Assembly: GCF_900215625.1 (NCBI RefSeq)
Contig: NZ_OBEK01000001.1
Location: 186,001 to 250,000 of the forward strand
DNA: 64,000 nt
Direction of reading: 5' to 3'
Origin: Terribacillus aidingensis
Lineage (GTDB): Bacteria > Bacillota > Bacilli > Bacillales > Amphibacillaceae
Position numbers and translations under genes: made by a program. Positions 51,436-60,416 of the stretch are shown here, one piece after another. How positions within the stretch are numbered: position 1 is the stretch's first letter; each line of letters opens with the position of its first letter. The notes beneath the pieces are model-generated. The model worked only from the letters and a program-made list of their open reading frames with translations, was not told where the DNA came from and made no database searches.

Positions 51436-52887
51436 ATGATTATTGGTATATTAATTTGTGTCATTGGGTTACTGCCATTGTTTTTAGCATTGAGCATAAG
51501 CAAGGTATACAATGATACAAAGCTGTCTACAGGCATGGTTATATACATGATTCTGATTACAATTTGGCAGTTGGATATCGGAGTTCTTTATTTTAAGAAT
51601 GTTTTGTCAGAGGATACTGTTCTATTTCTGTTTAAACTATTTCGTATAGGCCCAACTTTCGGTCTCCCAATTGTATTATATGTAGCTTACTGGATTATCA
51701 AAGACCAGCCATCTGAGGTGAAAAGGGAGCGTTGGCTGACGAATGTTTCGTATGCTTTCTTCACTAAAAAAGCACTTATTGGCTTCACTTTATGGAGTGC
51801 TATCGTATATGTGATAAATTGGACGGACTTAGGAATTAAAGGATTGACTGTTACCCATGAAAGGTTTACTGGTGTTTATTATTTTCCTGATTATGGGCCG
51901 CTATTTTGGTTGTACTTTTTGCACATGGCTATCGTTGTCCTTTTCTTAGTCGTTCTACCTGTATTGTCAATGAGAATACGGAACTCATACTTTAAGAACT
52001 TCCTTATGGGTTTTTCACTAAATGCGCTGCTGCTGGTCATACCAGGGATCTTAAATTTCTTTCCTTTAACTGGCGTTCTTACTAGCAGCATTGGTGTCAT
52101 TTTATTTTCGGTGGCAAACATGCACATTTTTGTGAAGTTGAATGTAGAATTGAAGGTTCATTCTTTTGAATTAATGCAAAAACAGAAAAAACTAGATTAC
52201 ACCGGCCATCTGACTGGCAGTTTGATTCATGAAGTAAAAAACACAAACTCTATTATTAAAGGTTTCTCCAGCTTGATGGACAGAAAGGGTTCCTTTGATG
52301 AAGGAGATAAACGAAAACTGAATATGATAAGGAATGCATCGGATCATTTAGAGGAGCTGACAGATAATTATAGTGCGTACATGAAGTCGTCTGCAGTGAC
52401 TTATAAAACAGATGATCTGGTGAGGATCATTCAAGAGTCTATTGAATTTACAGTCGGGATGCTCGAAGAAAACAAGGTTGAGCTGGAATTCACAAATATA
52501 TATTCACCGCTCAATGTGTATCTGAATAAGACAAACTTGAAACAAGTGTTTATAAATTTAATTAAAAATAGTGTGGAAGCAATGCCTGAAAACAGGACGG
52601 AGAAGAAGATAACAATCAGCACAGAGATTGATGATAGGAATATAATCATACACTTTATCGACACGGGGGAGGGCATACTCCCTGAAAACTGGGTGAGTGT
52701 ATTCGATCCCTTTGTGTCAGAGGGAAATAAAAAGCAAGGAATGGGGTTGGGTCTAGCCTTTGTGAAGAAGATGATGATTGAACACCTGGGAGATATAAAT
52801 ATAGTCGGCAGTTCACTGAATGGCACCCATTTCAAGCTGGAATTACCACAGGAAGGAATGCTGAATGGCGGTAGCAATATAAGTTGA
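51436..52887 (+). CDS. Orphan sensor histidine kinase with 7-TM sensor domain
   Basis: A 483-residue kinase with about seven N-terminal membrane helices (1-235), then a dimerisation domain with His265 in GSLIHEVKNTNS and an HATPase domain: N box NLIKNSVEAM, G1 DTGEGI, F FDPFVSEG and G2 GMGLGLAFVKKM. The sensor has no extracellular domain, so it reads a membrane or small ligand signal. No response regulator is near. KinB/KinC-like sporulation kinases are also orphans, but identity with them is not shown. Confidence 0.87.
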   Translation: MIIGILICVIGLLPLFLALSISKVYNDTKLSTGMVIYMILITIWQLDIGVLYFKNVLSEDTVLFLFKLFRIGPTFGLPIVLYVAYWIIKDQPSEVKRERWLTNVSYAFFTKKALIGFTLWSAIVYVINWTDLGIKGLTVTHERFTGVYYFPDYGPLFWLYFLHMAIVVLFLVVLPVLSMRIRNSYFKNFLMGFSLNALLLVIPGILNFFPLTGVLTSSIGVILFSVANMHIFVKLNVELKVHSFELMQKQKKLDYTGHLTGSLIHEVKNTNSIIKGFSSLMDRKGSFDEGDKRKLNMIRNASDHLEELTDNYSAYMKSSAVTYKTDDLVRIIQESIEFTVGMLEENKVELEFTNIYSPLNVYLNKTNLKQVFINLIKNSVEAMPENRTEKKITISTEIDDRNIIIHFIDTGEGILPENWVSVFDPFVSEGNKKQGMGLGLAFVKKMMIEHLGDINIVGSSLNGTHFKLELPQEGMLNGGSNIS

Positions 52888-52986
52888 TTCGGTAAGTAGA
52901 AGCACAAATACAATTACCTTTAACTTTCTAGCAGAAGCGGATCAACATTTGCCTAATGGTAACTTCATAAGTAAGGTGGCTATAAA

Positions 52987-53619
52987 ATGCTTAAAGAAAT
53001 TTGTGTAGAAAATTTCACGAAGGTTCGTGAAGTGATTGCTAATGGAGCTGGCAGGATTGAGCTTTGTGACAACCTTACAGCGGGCGGGACAACAGTAAGC
53101 CATGGTGCAGCCGAAGTAACGATTAACTATTGCCGCAGTAAAGATGTTCAGGTAATGACGATGATAAGGCCAAGGGGCGGCGGTTTTGTTTACTGTAAAG
53201 AAGAAATAGAGATAATGAAGCAGGATCTTGTTCATCTAAAGAAATTAGGAACAGACGGTGTGGTGTTAGGTTGTTTAGATGCCGCTGGCTGGATTGATGA
53301 AGACGCTATGACAAGCTTACTAGATTTAGCCAAAGGACTAGAGGTCACCTTTCACATGGCTTTTGATGAGATACGGCCTGAGAACCAGTTTAAAGCGATA
53401 GATTGGCTGGCGGAACGTGGCGTGGATCGAATCCTAACACATGGAGGTCCTCTAGCTACTAAGATTGAACAGAATCTGGTCAGGCTCAAGGAACTTATTG
53501 AATATGCAAGTGACAGAATCATTATCCTCCCCGGCGGAGGAATTACAACAAAGAATCTTACATCAATCGCATCTGCCTTAAATATCCGAGAAGTTCATGG
53601 GACAAGAATCGTTGATTGA
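52987..53619 (+). CDS. cutC: CutC family protein
   Basis: A 210-residue TIM-barrel CutC protein: LKEICVENF, NGAGRIELCDNLTAGGTT, MIRPRGGGFVYC, FHMAFDE and ILPGGGITTKNL. CutC was named for copper tolerance, but its true biochemical role is unsettled. No copper genes are near. ATG at 52987 has AAGGTGGCTATAAA before it. Confidence 0.9.
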   Translation: MLKEICVENFTKVREVIANGAGRIELCDNLTAGGTTVSHGAAEVTINYCRSKDVQVMTMIRPRGGGFVYCKEEIEIMKQDLVHLKKLGTDGVVLGCLDAAGWIDEDAMTSLLDLAKGLEVTFHMAFDEIRPENQFKAIDWLAERGVDRILTHGGPLATKIEQNLVRLKELIEYASDRIIILPGGGITTKNLTSIASALNIREVHGTRIVD

Positions 53620-53816
53620 AAGAGCTATTGCATCTATGCTTAGCCATTAATGAAACTTTAACTCCCTATGTTTTGAGAGGTCTCTCTTGTGGTAAGTATA
53701 ACAAGCAGCTTTTACATACAGTTTAATGGGTGCTAGATTTATAGCAGCATGATAGGATACAAGTTTATTTGTTGGATTAACTATGAAATACGCATACATA
53801 CAACAGGTGGGATAAT

Positions 53817-54914
53817 TTGAAAAAAATAATAGGAACAGGAGCGATCCTGGCAGTCATGTTAGCTGGCTGTTCACAGAGCGCAGATTCACAACCAGATCAA
53901 ATTGAAAAATCGGAAAAGACCTTTACGGAGGAGCATTATGAAGAGGAGCAAATAGCTAGTTCGCCAAGATTTGCGGAAGCAAACTATCAAGCTATTGCAC
54001 CGTCGGATTCAGCAGAGAAGCTTGAAACGCATTATACGGAGAAGCAGCTGGCTGAAATGCCAAGTTCAGAGGCGCACGGCGATGATACGGATAGAAGTGT
54101 TCCGTTAGGTCAGACTTTGGAAAAAGGGGCGGAAGATCAAACGGATGGACCGCTGCTGGATCATCGAATCGTTTCCTATTATGGTCACCCGCATTCAGAG
54201 AATATGGGGATTTTAGGAGAGTACAGCCCTGAAGTGTTAATGGATAAACTGAAAACCCAGACGAAGGCTTATTCTGAATTGGATCCGGAAAGACCTGCCA
54301 TTCCTGCAATTGAGTTAATCACCACGGTTGCGCAGCGAAGTCCTGGAGAAGAAGGGCATTATGTGCATGCAACACCGGATGAGGAAATTGAAAAATACGC
54401 AAAATTAGCGAAAGAAAATAATGCGCTGCTGATTTTGGATATTCAATTGGGTCAGGACACAATCATGAATCAAGTGAAATCAATAGAGAAATACCTGAAG
54501 CTGCCATATGTCCATTTAGCGATAGATACAGAGTTTCATGTCCAAGAAGGGCAAGTGCCGGGAGAGAATTTGGGGCGTGTTGATGGTAAAAATGTTCAAA
54601 AAGCGATCGACTATGTATCGAATTTGACGGAAGAAAATGGACTTCCGGACAAGATAGTTATCGTCCATCAATTTGCCGATATCATATTGACCAACAAAGA
54701 TGGCATCCACCCGACATCAAACGTAGAAGTGGTGTTAAACAATGATGGCCACGGAATTGCCGCGTTAAAACGATCAGGCTATCATCAATTAGTACATAAT
54801 CAACCTATTCAGTACGGTGGGTTTAAGGTATTTTACAAGAAAGACGAACCTGTCATGACACCGAAGGACGTTTTAGAACTAGACCCTGCACCGGCTTTTG
54901 TGAATTACCAATAA
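53817..54914 (+). CDS. Unidentified lipoprotein with probable TIM-barrel-like domain
   Basis: A 365-residue lipoprotein: signal peptide and lipobox AVMLAGC (Cys21), a low-complexity acidic linker (about 25-115), then a compact domain (HRIVSYYGHPHSENMGILGE, LLILDIQLGQDTIMN, PYVHLAIDTEFHV, KIVIVHQF, GGFKVFYKKDEPVM). The strand-helix pattern with repeated hydrophobic strands ending in D/E residues suggests a barrel hydrolase. TTG at 53817 follows AGGTGG. I do not recognise the family. It stands alone with a strong terminator. Confidence 0.75.
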   Translation: MKKIIGTGAILAVMLAGCSQSADSQPDQIEKSEKTFTEEHYEEEQIASSPRFAEANYQAIAPSDSAEKLETHYTEKQLAEMPSSEAHGDDTDRSVPLGQTLEKGAEDQTDGPLLDHRIVSYYGHPHSENMGILGEYSPEVLMDKLKTQTKAYSELDPERPAIPAIELITTVAQRSPGEEGHYVHATPDEEIEKYAKLAKENNALLILDIQLGQDTIMNQVKSIEKYLKLPYVHLAIDTEFHVQEGQVPGENLGRVDGKNVQKAIDYVSNLTEENGLPDKIVIVHQFADIILTNKDGIHPTSNVEVVLNNDGHGIAALKRSGYHQLVHNQPIQYGGFKVFYKKDEPVMTPKDVLELDPAPAFVNYQ

Positions 54915-54937
54915 GCAGCAATAGAACCTGACGCATA

Positions 54938-54977
54938 AGAAAAAGTGCCAAAATCAACTTTTGGCACTTTTTTTATG
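54938..54977. terminator. Bidirectional terminator
   Basis: AAAAAGTGCCAAAA and TTTTGGCACTTTTT pair perfectly with a 5-base loop between lipoprotein and IclR genes. Confidence 0.93.
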
Positions 54978-54988
54978 CAGAACGGTTA

Positions 54989-55744
54989 TTAAACGTCTTG
55001 TGCAATTGATGTAGTGATTTCTTTTGCACATTGCTGAACTAAGTTTGCGTGATAGTCGTCTTTCTCTGTGGAGATGCGGACAGAAGGACCGGTCAAAGCA
55101 ACAGCTGCAATGACTTTATTGTTTTTCCAGATTGGAGCAGCAATACAGCGGACGCCTAGTTCTCCTTCTTCATCATCAACACTATAGCCAACTTCTCGAA
55201 TTTTCTGCAGTTCTTTCGCAAATGCTTCTTTGGTGACAATGGTATTCTCCGTATACATTTCTAAGGATAGCGCGTTTATGATTCTATCTCTGCTCGTTTC
55301 TTCGAGATGAGCTAAGATGCATTTGCCGATGGCGTTATGATGAATAGGGCTGTTAGCTCCGATTTCCATATGCGTTCTTGTTGTATATTGTCCGTTAATT
55401 ACCTGCGTAATCACAACTTCCAAATCCATTAACATGCCTGTATAGATTGTTTCCTTTGTTTGCTGCCCCAGCTTTTTCATGGCCGGAACGGCTTTCCAGT
55501 CTAATTCGTAGGAAGGTATGTTTTCATTTTGTAAAATCATGGATGTTAAGGCGTTGGATAGCTGATACCGGTTATTATCTGTTCGTACAATAAATTGATT
55601 TTGTTCTAATGTGTTAACAAGTCTATATGTCGTACTTTTGTTGATTCCCAGCGCATTCATGATTTCCAGTACGGTAAGGTTAGGTTGTTTTAGTATCAAC
55701 AAAAAAATGTCTAACCCTTTTTTTAAGGTGCCGACTTCATTCAT
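54989..55744 (-). CDS. IclR-family transcriptional regulator
   Basis: A 251-residue IclR regulator: N-terminal winged helix (LTVLEIMNALGINKSTTYRLVNTL, about 25-48) and a GAF-like effector domain (HHNAIGKCILAHLEE, GVRCIAAPIWKNNKVIAAVALTGPS). KdgR-like members respond to sugar acids. The ATG at 55744 is preferred because AAGGAG is then 10 bases away. Its target is not obvious; upstream is a SulP transporter on the same strand. Confidence 0.87.
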   Translation of the reverse strand: MNEVGTLKKGLDIFLLILKQPNLTVLEIMNALGINKSTTYRLVNTLEQNQFIVRTDNNRYQLSNALTSMILQNENIPSYELDWKAVPAMKKLGQQTKETIYTGMLMDLEVVITQVINGQYTTRTHMEIGANSPIHHNAIGKCILAHLEETSRDRIINALSLEMYTENTIVTKEAFAKELQKIREVGYSVDDEEGELGVRCIAAPIWKNNKVIAAVALTGPSVRISTEKDDYHANLVQQCAKEITTSIAQDV

Positions 55745-55896
55745 AACTGACATACTCCTTCTAAAACCAAGTGTTTACGTAGAGACCGCTAAGCAGAGGC
55801 ACACACATATACGATGTTATTAACCCGACGCGGAAAAGCTCTCCCTCGTACCGGATAGATTATGCTAACAAAATCCTTTCATCTCTATGAAAGTTC

Positions 55897-55937
55897 TAGA
55901 AACCACATTTCTCAAGAGAGGAATGTGGTTTCCAGGG
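55897..55937 (-). terminator. Terminator after the SulP gene
   Basis: GAAACCACATT and AATGTGGTTTC form an 11-bp stem 10 bp after the stop on the minus strand. Confidence 0.75.
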
Positions 55938-55944
55938 GTATTCA

Positions 55945-57399
55945 TTAGGAACGAACGATTTCTTCTTTATGAAAATAATTTGTACTGTCTAATCCAGTTA
56001 TAGTGACAGAAATATTGTTTTGTTCGAATTTCTCTTTTACTTTATTTAATCCTTCAACAGCGGAATTGTCCCATATAATCGCATTGGTGAAATCAATATC
56101 AACGGATTCTACCGTATCCTCATAATCGAATTCTTCCACAAGAGCCGGTGAAGTGACAAAGAATAGCTGACCGCGAACAAAATACGTTTTCTTTGTTCCG
56201 TTTTGACTTAATTCTGTTGTCGTTTTTATTTTTGAGAAATTGGATACTTTCAGCACGAAGAAGAAAGCACTCAAAATAACACCTGCTAAAACGCCTATTG
56301 CCAAGTTATGGGTATAGACAACCAATGCAACCGTAATAATCATGGTGAATGCATCTGCTTTGGATACTTTATGAATCGTACGGACAGATCTCCAATCCAT
56401 CGTGCTGATTGCAACCATAAGCATGATACCGACAATTGCTGCCATCGGAATTTGGTTAACAACATCCGTAAACAGCAGGATAAGGATCATTAAAAATCCG
56501 CCTGCTACAAGCGTAGAAAGACGACCGCGTGCCCCCAGCGATACATTAATAACTGATTGTCCAATCATGGCACAGCCTGGCAGTCCGCCGAAAAAGCCTG
56601 CAGTAATGTTTGCTATACCTTGGCCGCGACTTTCCATGTTCTTATTGCTGTATGTGTTTGTTGTCTCATCAAGAATCGTGGCTGTTAATAACGATTCAAG
56701 CAATCCAACAATCATCATCGCAAGAGAGTAAGGAAGAATGATCAAGAATGTCTCCATTGTCAACGGAATCTGAGGGAATAGAAACGTTGGTAATGTCTGA
56801 GAAAGACTGCCCATATCTCCTACAGTATTAACATCTGCATGCAGATAAATGGATACGGCTGTCACAATAATGATAGCAACTAGCGGTGATGGCACTGCTT
56901 TCGTGATGCGCGGAAAAATGTAAATAATAGCGAGTGTTAGCGCCACAAAGGCATACATAATCCATGTTGCACCTTCAAAGTGTTCAATCTGTGAAATGAA
57001 ATAAAGAATAGCTAAAGCATTAACAAAACCTGTCACAACCGAACTGGAAATGAACTTCAAAAACCGAGAGAGCTTAAAAATACCAAAGAGAATTTGGAAT
57101 ATCCCAGCTAAAATCGTTGCTGCTAGTAAATACTGCAGGCCGTGATCTGCCACTAAGCCAACAATCAGCAAAGCCTGCGCTCCCGTGGCAGCAGATATCA
57201 TTCCTGGTCGGCCGCCTACTAATGAAATCATAATTGCGATACAAACTGATCCATACATACCGACCATTGGGTCCACCCCAGCGATAACGGAGAATGCAAT
57301 AGATTCAGGGATAAGTGCGAGAGCAATCACGATACCGGAAAGAACTTCTGTCTTAATACTGTTTCCAAACCATGATTGTCTCCATGTTTGTGCTTTCAA
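55945..57399 (-). CDS. SulP-family anion transporter with STAS domain
   Basis: A 484-residue SLC26/SulP carrier. N-terminal IKTEVLSGIVIALALIPESIAF and AGVDPMVGMYGSVCIAIM, a membrane core with GGLPGCAMIGQSVINV, and a C-terminal STAS domain (about 385-480: SVDIDFTNAIIWDNSAVEGL). Members move sulfate, bicarbonate or dicarboxylates. Substrate not readable. AAAAGGAGTTTTTT precedes the ATG. Confidence 0.9.
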   Translation of the reverse strand: MKAQTWRQSWFGNSIKTEVLSGIVIALALIPESIAFSVIAGVDPMVGMYGSVCIAIMISLVGGRPGMISAATGAQALLIVGLVADHGLQYLLAATILAGIFQILFGIFKLSRFLKFISSSVVTGFVNALAILYFISQIEHFEGATWIMYAFVALTLAIIYIFPRITKAVPSPLVAIIIVTAVSIYLHADVNTVGDMGSLSQTLPTFLFPQIPLTMETFLIILPYSLAMMIVGLLESLLTATILDETTNTYSNKNMESRGQGIANITAGFFGGLPGCAMIGQSVINVSLGARGRLSTLVAGGFLMILILLFTDVVNQIPMAAIVGIMLMVAISTMDWRSVRTIHKVSKADAFTMIITVALVVYTHNLAIGVLAGVILSAFFFVLKVSNFSKIKTTTELSQNGTKKTYFVRGQLFFVTSPALVEEFDYEDTVESVDIDFTNAIIWDNSAVEGLNKVKEKFEQNNISVTITGLDSTNYFHKEEIVRS

Positions 57400-57762
57400 A
57401 TAAAAAACTCCTTTTAATAGAATATAAAGTTATATAAATTAACCTCACTTTTTTATTGCTATCTAATATTTGGAACACGTCTTATAGACAATATATTATA
57501 AGAGATTGTTTCACATCGCGTCAATTATAGATAAAAATATTTAACAAATTCTCTATATTAGGGAATAGGTAGTCGTGAAGCGATACACATATGTACGCGC
57601 TTCATTAAATAGTATATTCCTGATGATTCTTATGAAGTAAGATAAATGCAGAATAAGACTGTTCTATGGATTGGTGCAAAGGAATTTATATCTAGGTTTT
57701 TTGCTTAAAGCAGCAATCCGTGTATAATAATTATCAATAAAGAAAGAAATGGGGGAAACCAC
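57400..57762 (+). promoter_or_regulatory. Intergenic region with manO promoter
   Basis: Near-consensus promoter TTGCTT (57701-57706), 16-bp spacer, TATAAT (57723-57728). The -35 box is part of a partly symmetrical TTGCTTAAAGCAGCAA, which could be a regulatory site. The rest is AT-rich with no gene; the minus-strand SulP promoter lies near 57410-57480. Confidence 0.7.
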
Positions 57763-58134
57763 ATGGTTCAATCAATCAACACAAAAGTGGACTTCGTGAT
57801 TGATGCAACTTCACATACAGGTATTTCGGCTTATGGGAAGATTATGGTTGGAGATAAAGGGTTTGAGTTCTTCAATAATCGTGATGCACGCAAGTTTATT
57901 CAAATTCCTTGGGAGGAAGTGGATCACGTGGTCGCTTCGGTACTGTTTAAAGGGAAGTGGATTCCGCGTTATGCAATTCAGACAAAGCGGAATGGGACAT
58001 ATTCATTCTCTTCTAAAGATCCGAAAGGGGTTTTACGTGCGATTCGTGAATATGTGGAACCGAACCGGCTGGTCCAATCATTGGGGTTTGTTGATGTACT
58101 CAAACGTGGATTCAAACGTAAATCTGCCAAGTAA
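57763..58134 (+). CDS. manO: DUF956 protein associated with mannose PTS (ManO)
   Basis: A 123-residue DUF956 protein (VDFVIDATSHTGIS, GKIMVGDKGFEFFNNR, GKWIPRYAIQT, GTYSFSSKDPKGVLRAIREY). The family is encoded next to manLMN in Firmicutes and is thought to modulate the PTS. GAAATGGGGGAAACCAC precedes the ATG. A long hairpin separates it from the PTS genes. Confidence 0.85.
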   Translation: MVQSINTKVDFVIDATSHTGISAYGKIMVGDKGFEFFNNRDARKFIQIPWEEVDHVVASVLFKGKWIPRYAIQTKRNGTYSFSSKDPKGVLRAIREYVEPNRLVQSLGFVDVLKRGFKRKSAK

Positions 58135-58320
58135 CCTTTTATGGGAGACAAGCAGGAATTTGTCTTATTTTGCAGGCCATATGCTGCGCTGGTCAACGAT
58201 AGACTGTTACCGAGGTGGAATAAGCTTAGAAAATTCCCGCTTGTAAGGGAAAAAGTAGTGTGATAAAATACTCATGGAAGCTCATAAAGTAATTTAGGCG
58301 CTTATTTTTTTGAATGTTAA

Positions 58321-58334
58321 TTAAAGCGCTTGCA
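58321..58334 (+). promoter_or_regulatory. Candidate cre (CcpA) site
   Basis: TTAAAGCGCTTGCA matches the cre consensus except at the first conserved G. It lies between manO and the PTS, the usual place for catabolite control of this transporter. Confidence 0.55.
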
Positions 58335-58385
58335 TAATAAATTTAATAGCTATCGCAATTATTTTTACGTGTTACTGATTCGATC

Positions 58386-58476
58386 AGGCATGAGTAAAAA
58401 GCGGTTAAATCGAGGCAAAAAGGTCCTTCTATACCTCTGTCTTCTTTTAATCTGCTTTTAGCTCATGCCTTTTTTA
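58386..58476 (+). terminator. Long attenuator-like hairpin before the mannose PTS
   Basis: AGGCATGAG (58386-58394) pairs perfectly with CTCATGCCT (58462-58470). Inside, AAAAGC/GCTTTT, GGTTAAA/TTTAATC and GAGG/CCTC continue the stem, giving about 26 pairs with small bulges, followed by TTTTTTT. This is far larger than a plain terminator and could respond to a regulator. Confidence 0.7.
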
Positions 58477-58500
58477 TTGTCGGAAATGTAACCGGTTTAT

Positions 58501-58540
58501 AGGAGCTGAAAAATTGCTTTAGGAGCTGGCCATGTATAGT
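58501..58540 (+). promoter_or_regulatory. PTS promoter with direct repeats
   Basis: AGGAGCTG occurs at 58501-58508 and again at 58521-58528, a 20-bp period, just before a -10-like TATAGT (58535-58540). Two face-aligned direct repeats at this position suit an activator or an AT-context-dependent regulator. Confidence 0.4.
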
Positions 58541-58576
58541 TAAGCTTTACCAATTATTTTAATAGGAGGTAAAAGG

Positions 58577-59551
58577 ATGGTAGGAATTATTATTGCCACG
58601 CACGGCGAATTTGCTGAGGGTATCTTGCAATCTGGGGAGATGATCTTTGGAAAACAAGAGAATGTAAAAGCTGTTACATTAATGCCGAGCGAAGGACCGG
58701 CAGATGTGAAGCTGAAAATGGAGAAAGCAGTTGCCGATTTCGACAATCCAGAAGAAGTATTGTTTCTAGTCGATCTGTGGGGCGGGACGCCGTTCAACCA
58801 AGCTAGCAGCTTGCTTGAAGCACACAAAGATACATGGGCAATTGCTGCTGGTTTGAACTTGGCCATGTTGATTGAAGCCTTTGCATCGCGACTATCCATG
58901 GAAACAGCGCATGAAATTGCAGCACATATTCTAGACACAGCGAAAGATGCGGTAAAAGTAAAACCGGAGGAATTAGAACCAGCAACAGCACCAGCTGTCG
59001 CTAGTGCTGCGCCATCAAACACGGCAGGAGCGCCTGGTACATTTAAATACGTGTTAGCGCGGATTGATACGCGTTTACTTCACGGTCAAGTAGCAACAGC
59101 TTGGACCAAGACGACACAGCCGACACGAATCATCGTTGTATCGGATGAAGTGGCGAAGGATGAGCTGCGTAAGAAATTGATCCAACAGGCTGCTCCTTCC
59201 GGTGTACATGCTCATGTTGTGCCTATCCATAAAATGATCGACCTTGCAAAAGATGATCAGCACTTCGGCGGCCAGCGCGCGTTACTTCTATTCGAAAACC
59301 CGCGAGATGTACTTCGAGCAGTGGAGGGCGGCGTTCCATTGGAAACCATTAACGTTGGTTCCATGTCTCATTCACCTGGCAAGGTGCAGCCGAACAAGGT
59401 GTTGGCTTTTGATCAAGATGATATTGATACATTCGCTAAGTTAAAAGAAAAAGGCCTGAAGTTCGATGTGCGTAAAGTGCCCGGTGATTCGAAAGGCAAC
59501 ATGGATGACATTCTGAAAAGAGCGCAAGCAGAGTTAAACAAACAGAGATAA
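58577..59551 (+). CDS. manL: Mannose-family PTS component IIAB
   Basis: A 324-residue fused IIA-IIB. IIA: the phosphorylated His10 is in IIIATHGEFAEG; linker near 135-150 is Ala/Pro-rich. IIB: the phospho-His is in RIDTRLLHGQVATAW. It passes phosphate from HPr to incoming mannose or glucose. AGGAGGTAAAAGG precedes the ATG. First of three genes for a complete transporter. Confidence 0.92.
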   Translation: MVGIIIATHGEFAEGILQSGEMIFGKQENVKAVTLMPSEGPADVKLKMEKAVADFDNPEEVLFLVDLWGGTPFNQASSLLEAHKDTWAIAAGLNLAMLIEAFASRLSMETAHEIAAHILDTAKDAVKVKPEELEPATAPAVASAAPSNTAGAPGTFKYVLARIDTRLLHGQVATAWTKTTQPTRIIVVSDEVAKDELRKKLIQQAAPSGVHAHVVPIHKMIDLAKDDQHFGGQRALLLFENPRDVLRAVEGGVPLETINVGSMSHSPGKVQPNKVLAFDQDDIDTFAKLKEKGLKFDVRKVPGDSKGNMDDILKRAQAELNKQR

Positions 59552-59585
59552 ACCGAATTAGCAGATAAAAGGAGGATGAATAACC

Positions 59586-60395
59586 ATGGATTTAACTATG
59601 ATTCAGATAATATTAGTTGTTCTCGTGGCATTTTTGGCCGGTGTAGAAGGCATCTTGGATGAATTCCACTTCCATCAGCCAATCATTGCTTGTACATTAA
59701 TCGGCTTGGTTACAGGCGAAGTAGTACCTTGTCTCATCTTAGGCGGTACGCTGCAATTGATCGCGTTAGGCTGGGCAAACATCGGGGCTGCTGTAGCACC
59801 GGATGCTGCTTTAGCATCGGTCGCATCTGCCATTATTTTAGTATTAGGCGGGCAAGGCGAAGCTGGTGTAACCTCTGCAATCGCCATTGCAGTTCCGCTT
59901 GCGGTAGCAGGTTTGCTTTTGACCATTATCGTCCGCACGCTCGCAACAGGCTTGGTACATTTAATGGATGCTGCAGCGAGAGAAGGAAACTTCAAGAAAG
60001 TTGAAATGTGGCATATTATCGCAATCATCATGCAAGGGCTGCGTATTGCCATTCCAGCGGCACTGATTGTGGCAATTGGTGCTGCTCCGGTAAGAGATTT
60101 GCTTACAGCAATGCCAAGCTGGCTGACAGACGGTCTGGCAGTTGGAGGCGGAATGGTTGTAGCGGTTGGTTATGCGATGGTTATTAACATGATGGCGACA
60201 AAAGAAGTTTGGCCATTCTTTGCGATTGGTTTTGTATTAGCGACGATTCCTTCCATCACACTTTTGGGACTGGGCGGTATCGGTGTCGCGCTGGCACTTA
60301 TTTATCTAGCGCTTACGAAGCAAGGTGGTTCCGGCGGTAACGGCGGAAATGGAAACACAGGAGATCCGTTAGGCGATATTATCGATAACTATTAA
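59586..60395 (+). CDS. manM: Mannose-family PTS component IIC
   Basis: A 269-residue membrane component (PTS_IIC Man): VEGILDEFHFHQPIIACTLIG, GGTLQLIALGWANIGAAVAPD, and a glycine-rich C-terminus (GGSGGNGGNGN) before DPLGDIID. It forms the sugar channel with IID. AAAGGAGGATGAATAACC precedes the ATG. Confidence 0.93.
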   Translation: MDLTMIQIILVVLVAFLAGVEGILDEFHFHQPIIACTLIGLVTGEVVPCLILGGTLQLIALGWANIGAAVAPDAALASVASAIILVLGGQGEAGVTSAIAIAVPLAVAGLLLTIIVRTLATGLVHLMDAAAREGNFKKVEMWHIIAIIMQGLRIAIPAALIVAIGAAPVRDLLTAMPSWLTDGLAVGGGMVVAVGYAMVINMMATKEVWPFFAIGFVLATIPSITLLGLGGIGVALALIYLALTKQGGSGGNGGNGNTGDPLGDIIDNY

Positions 60396-60416
60396 TCAGA
60401 GGAGGAGGACAAAAAA

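Noticed and set aside
58490-58530. Sigma-54 (-24/-12) promoter for the mannose PTS, as in levanase/mannose systems
   Set aside because: GG to GC spacing is 12 rather than 10 bases, and no LevR-type activator is encoded nearby.
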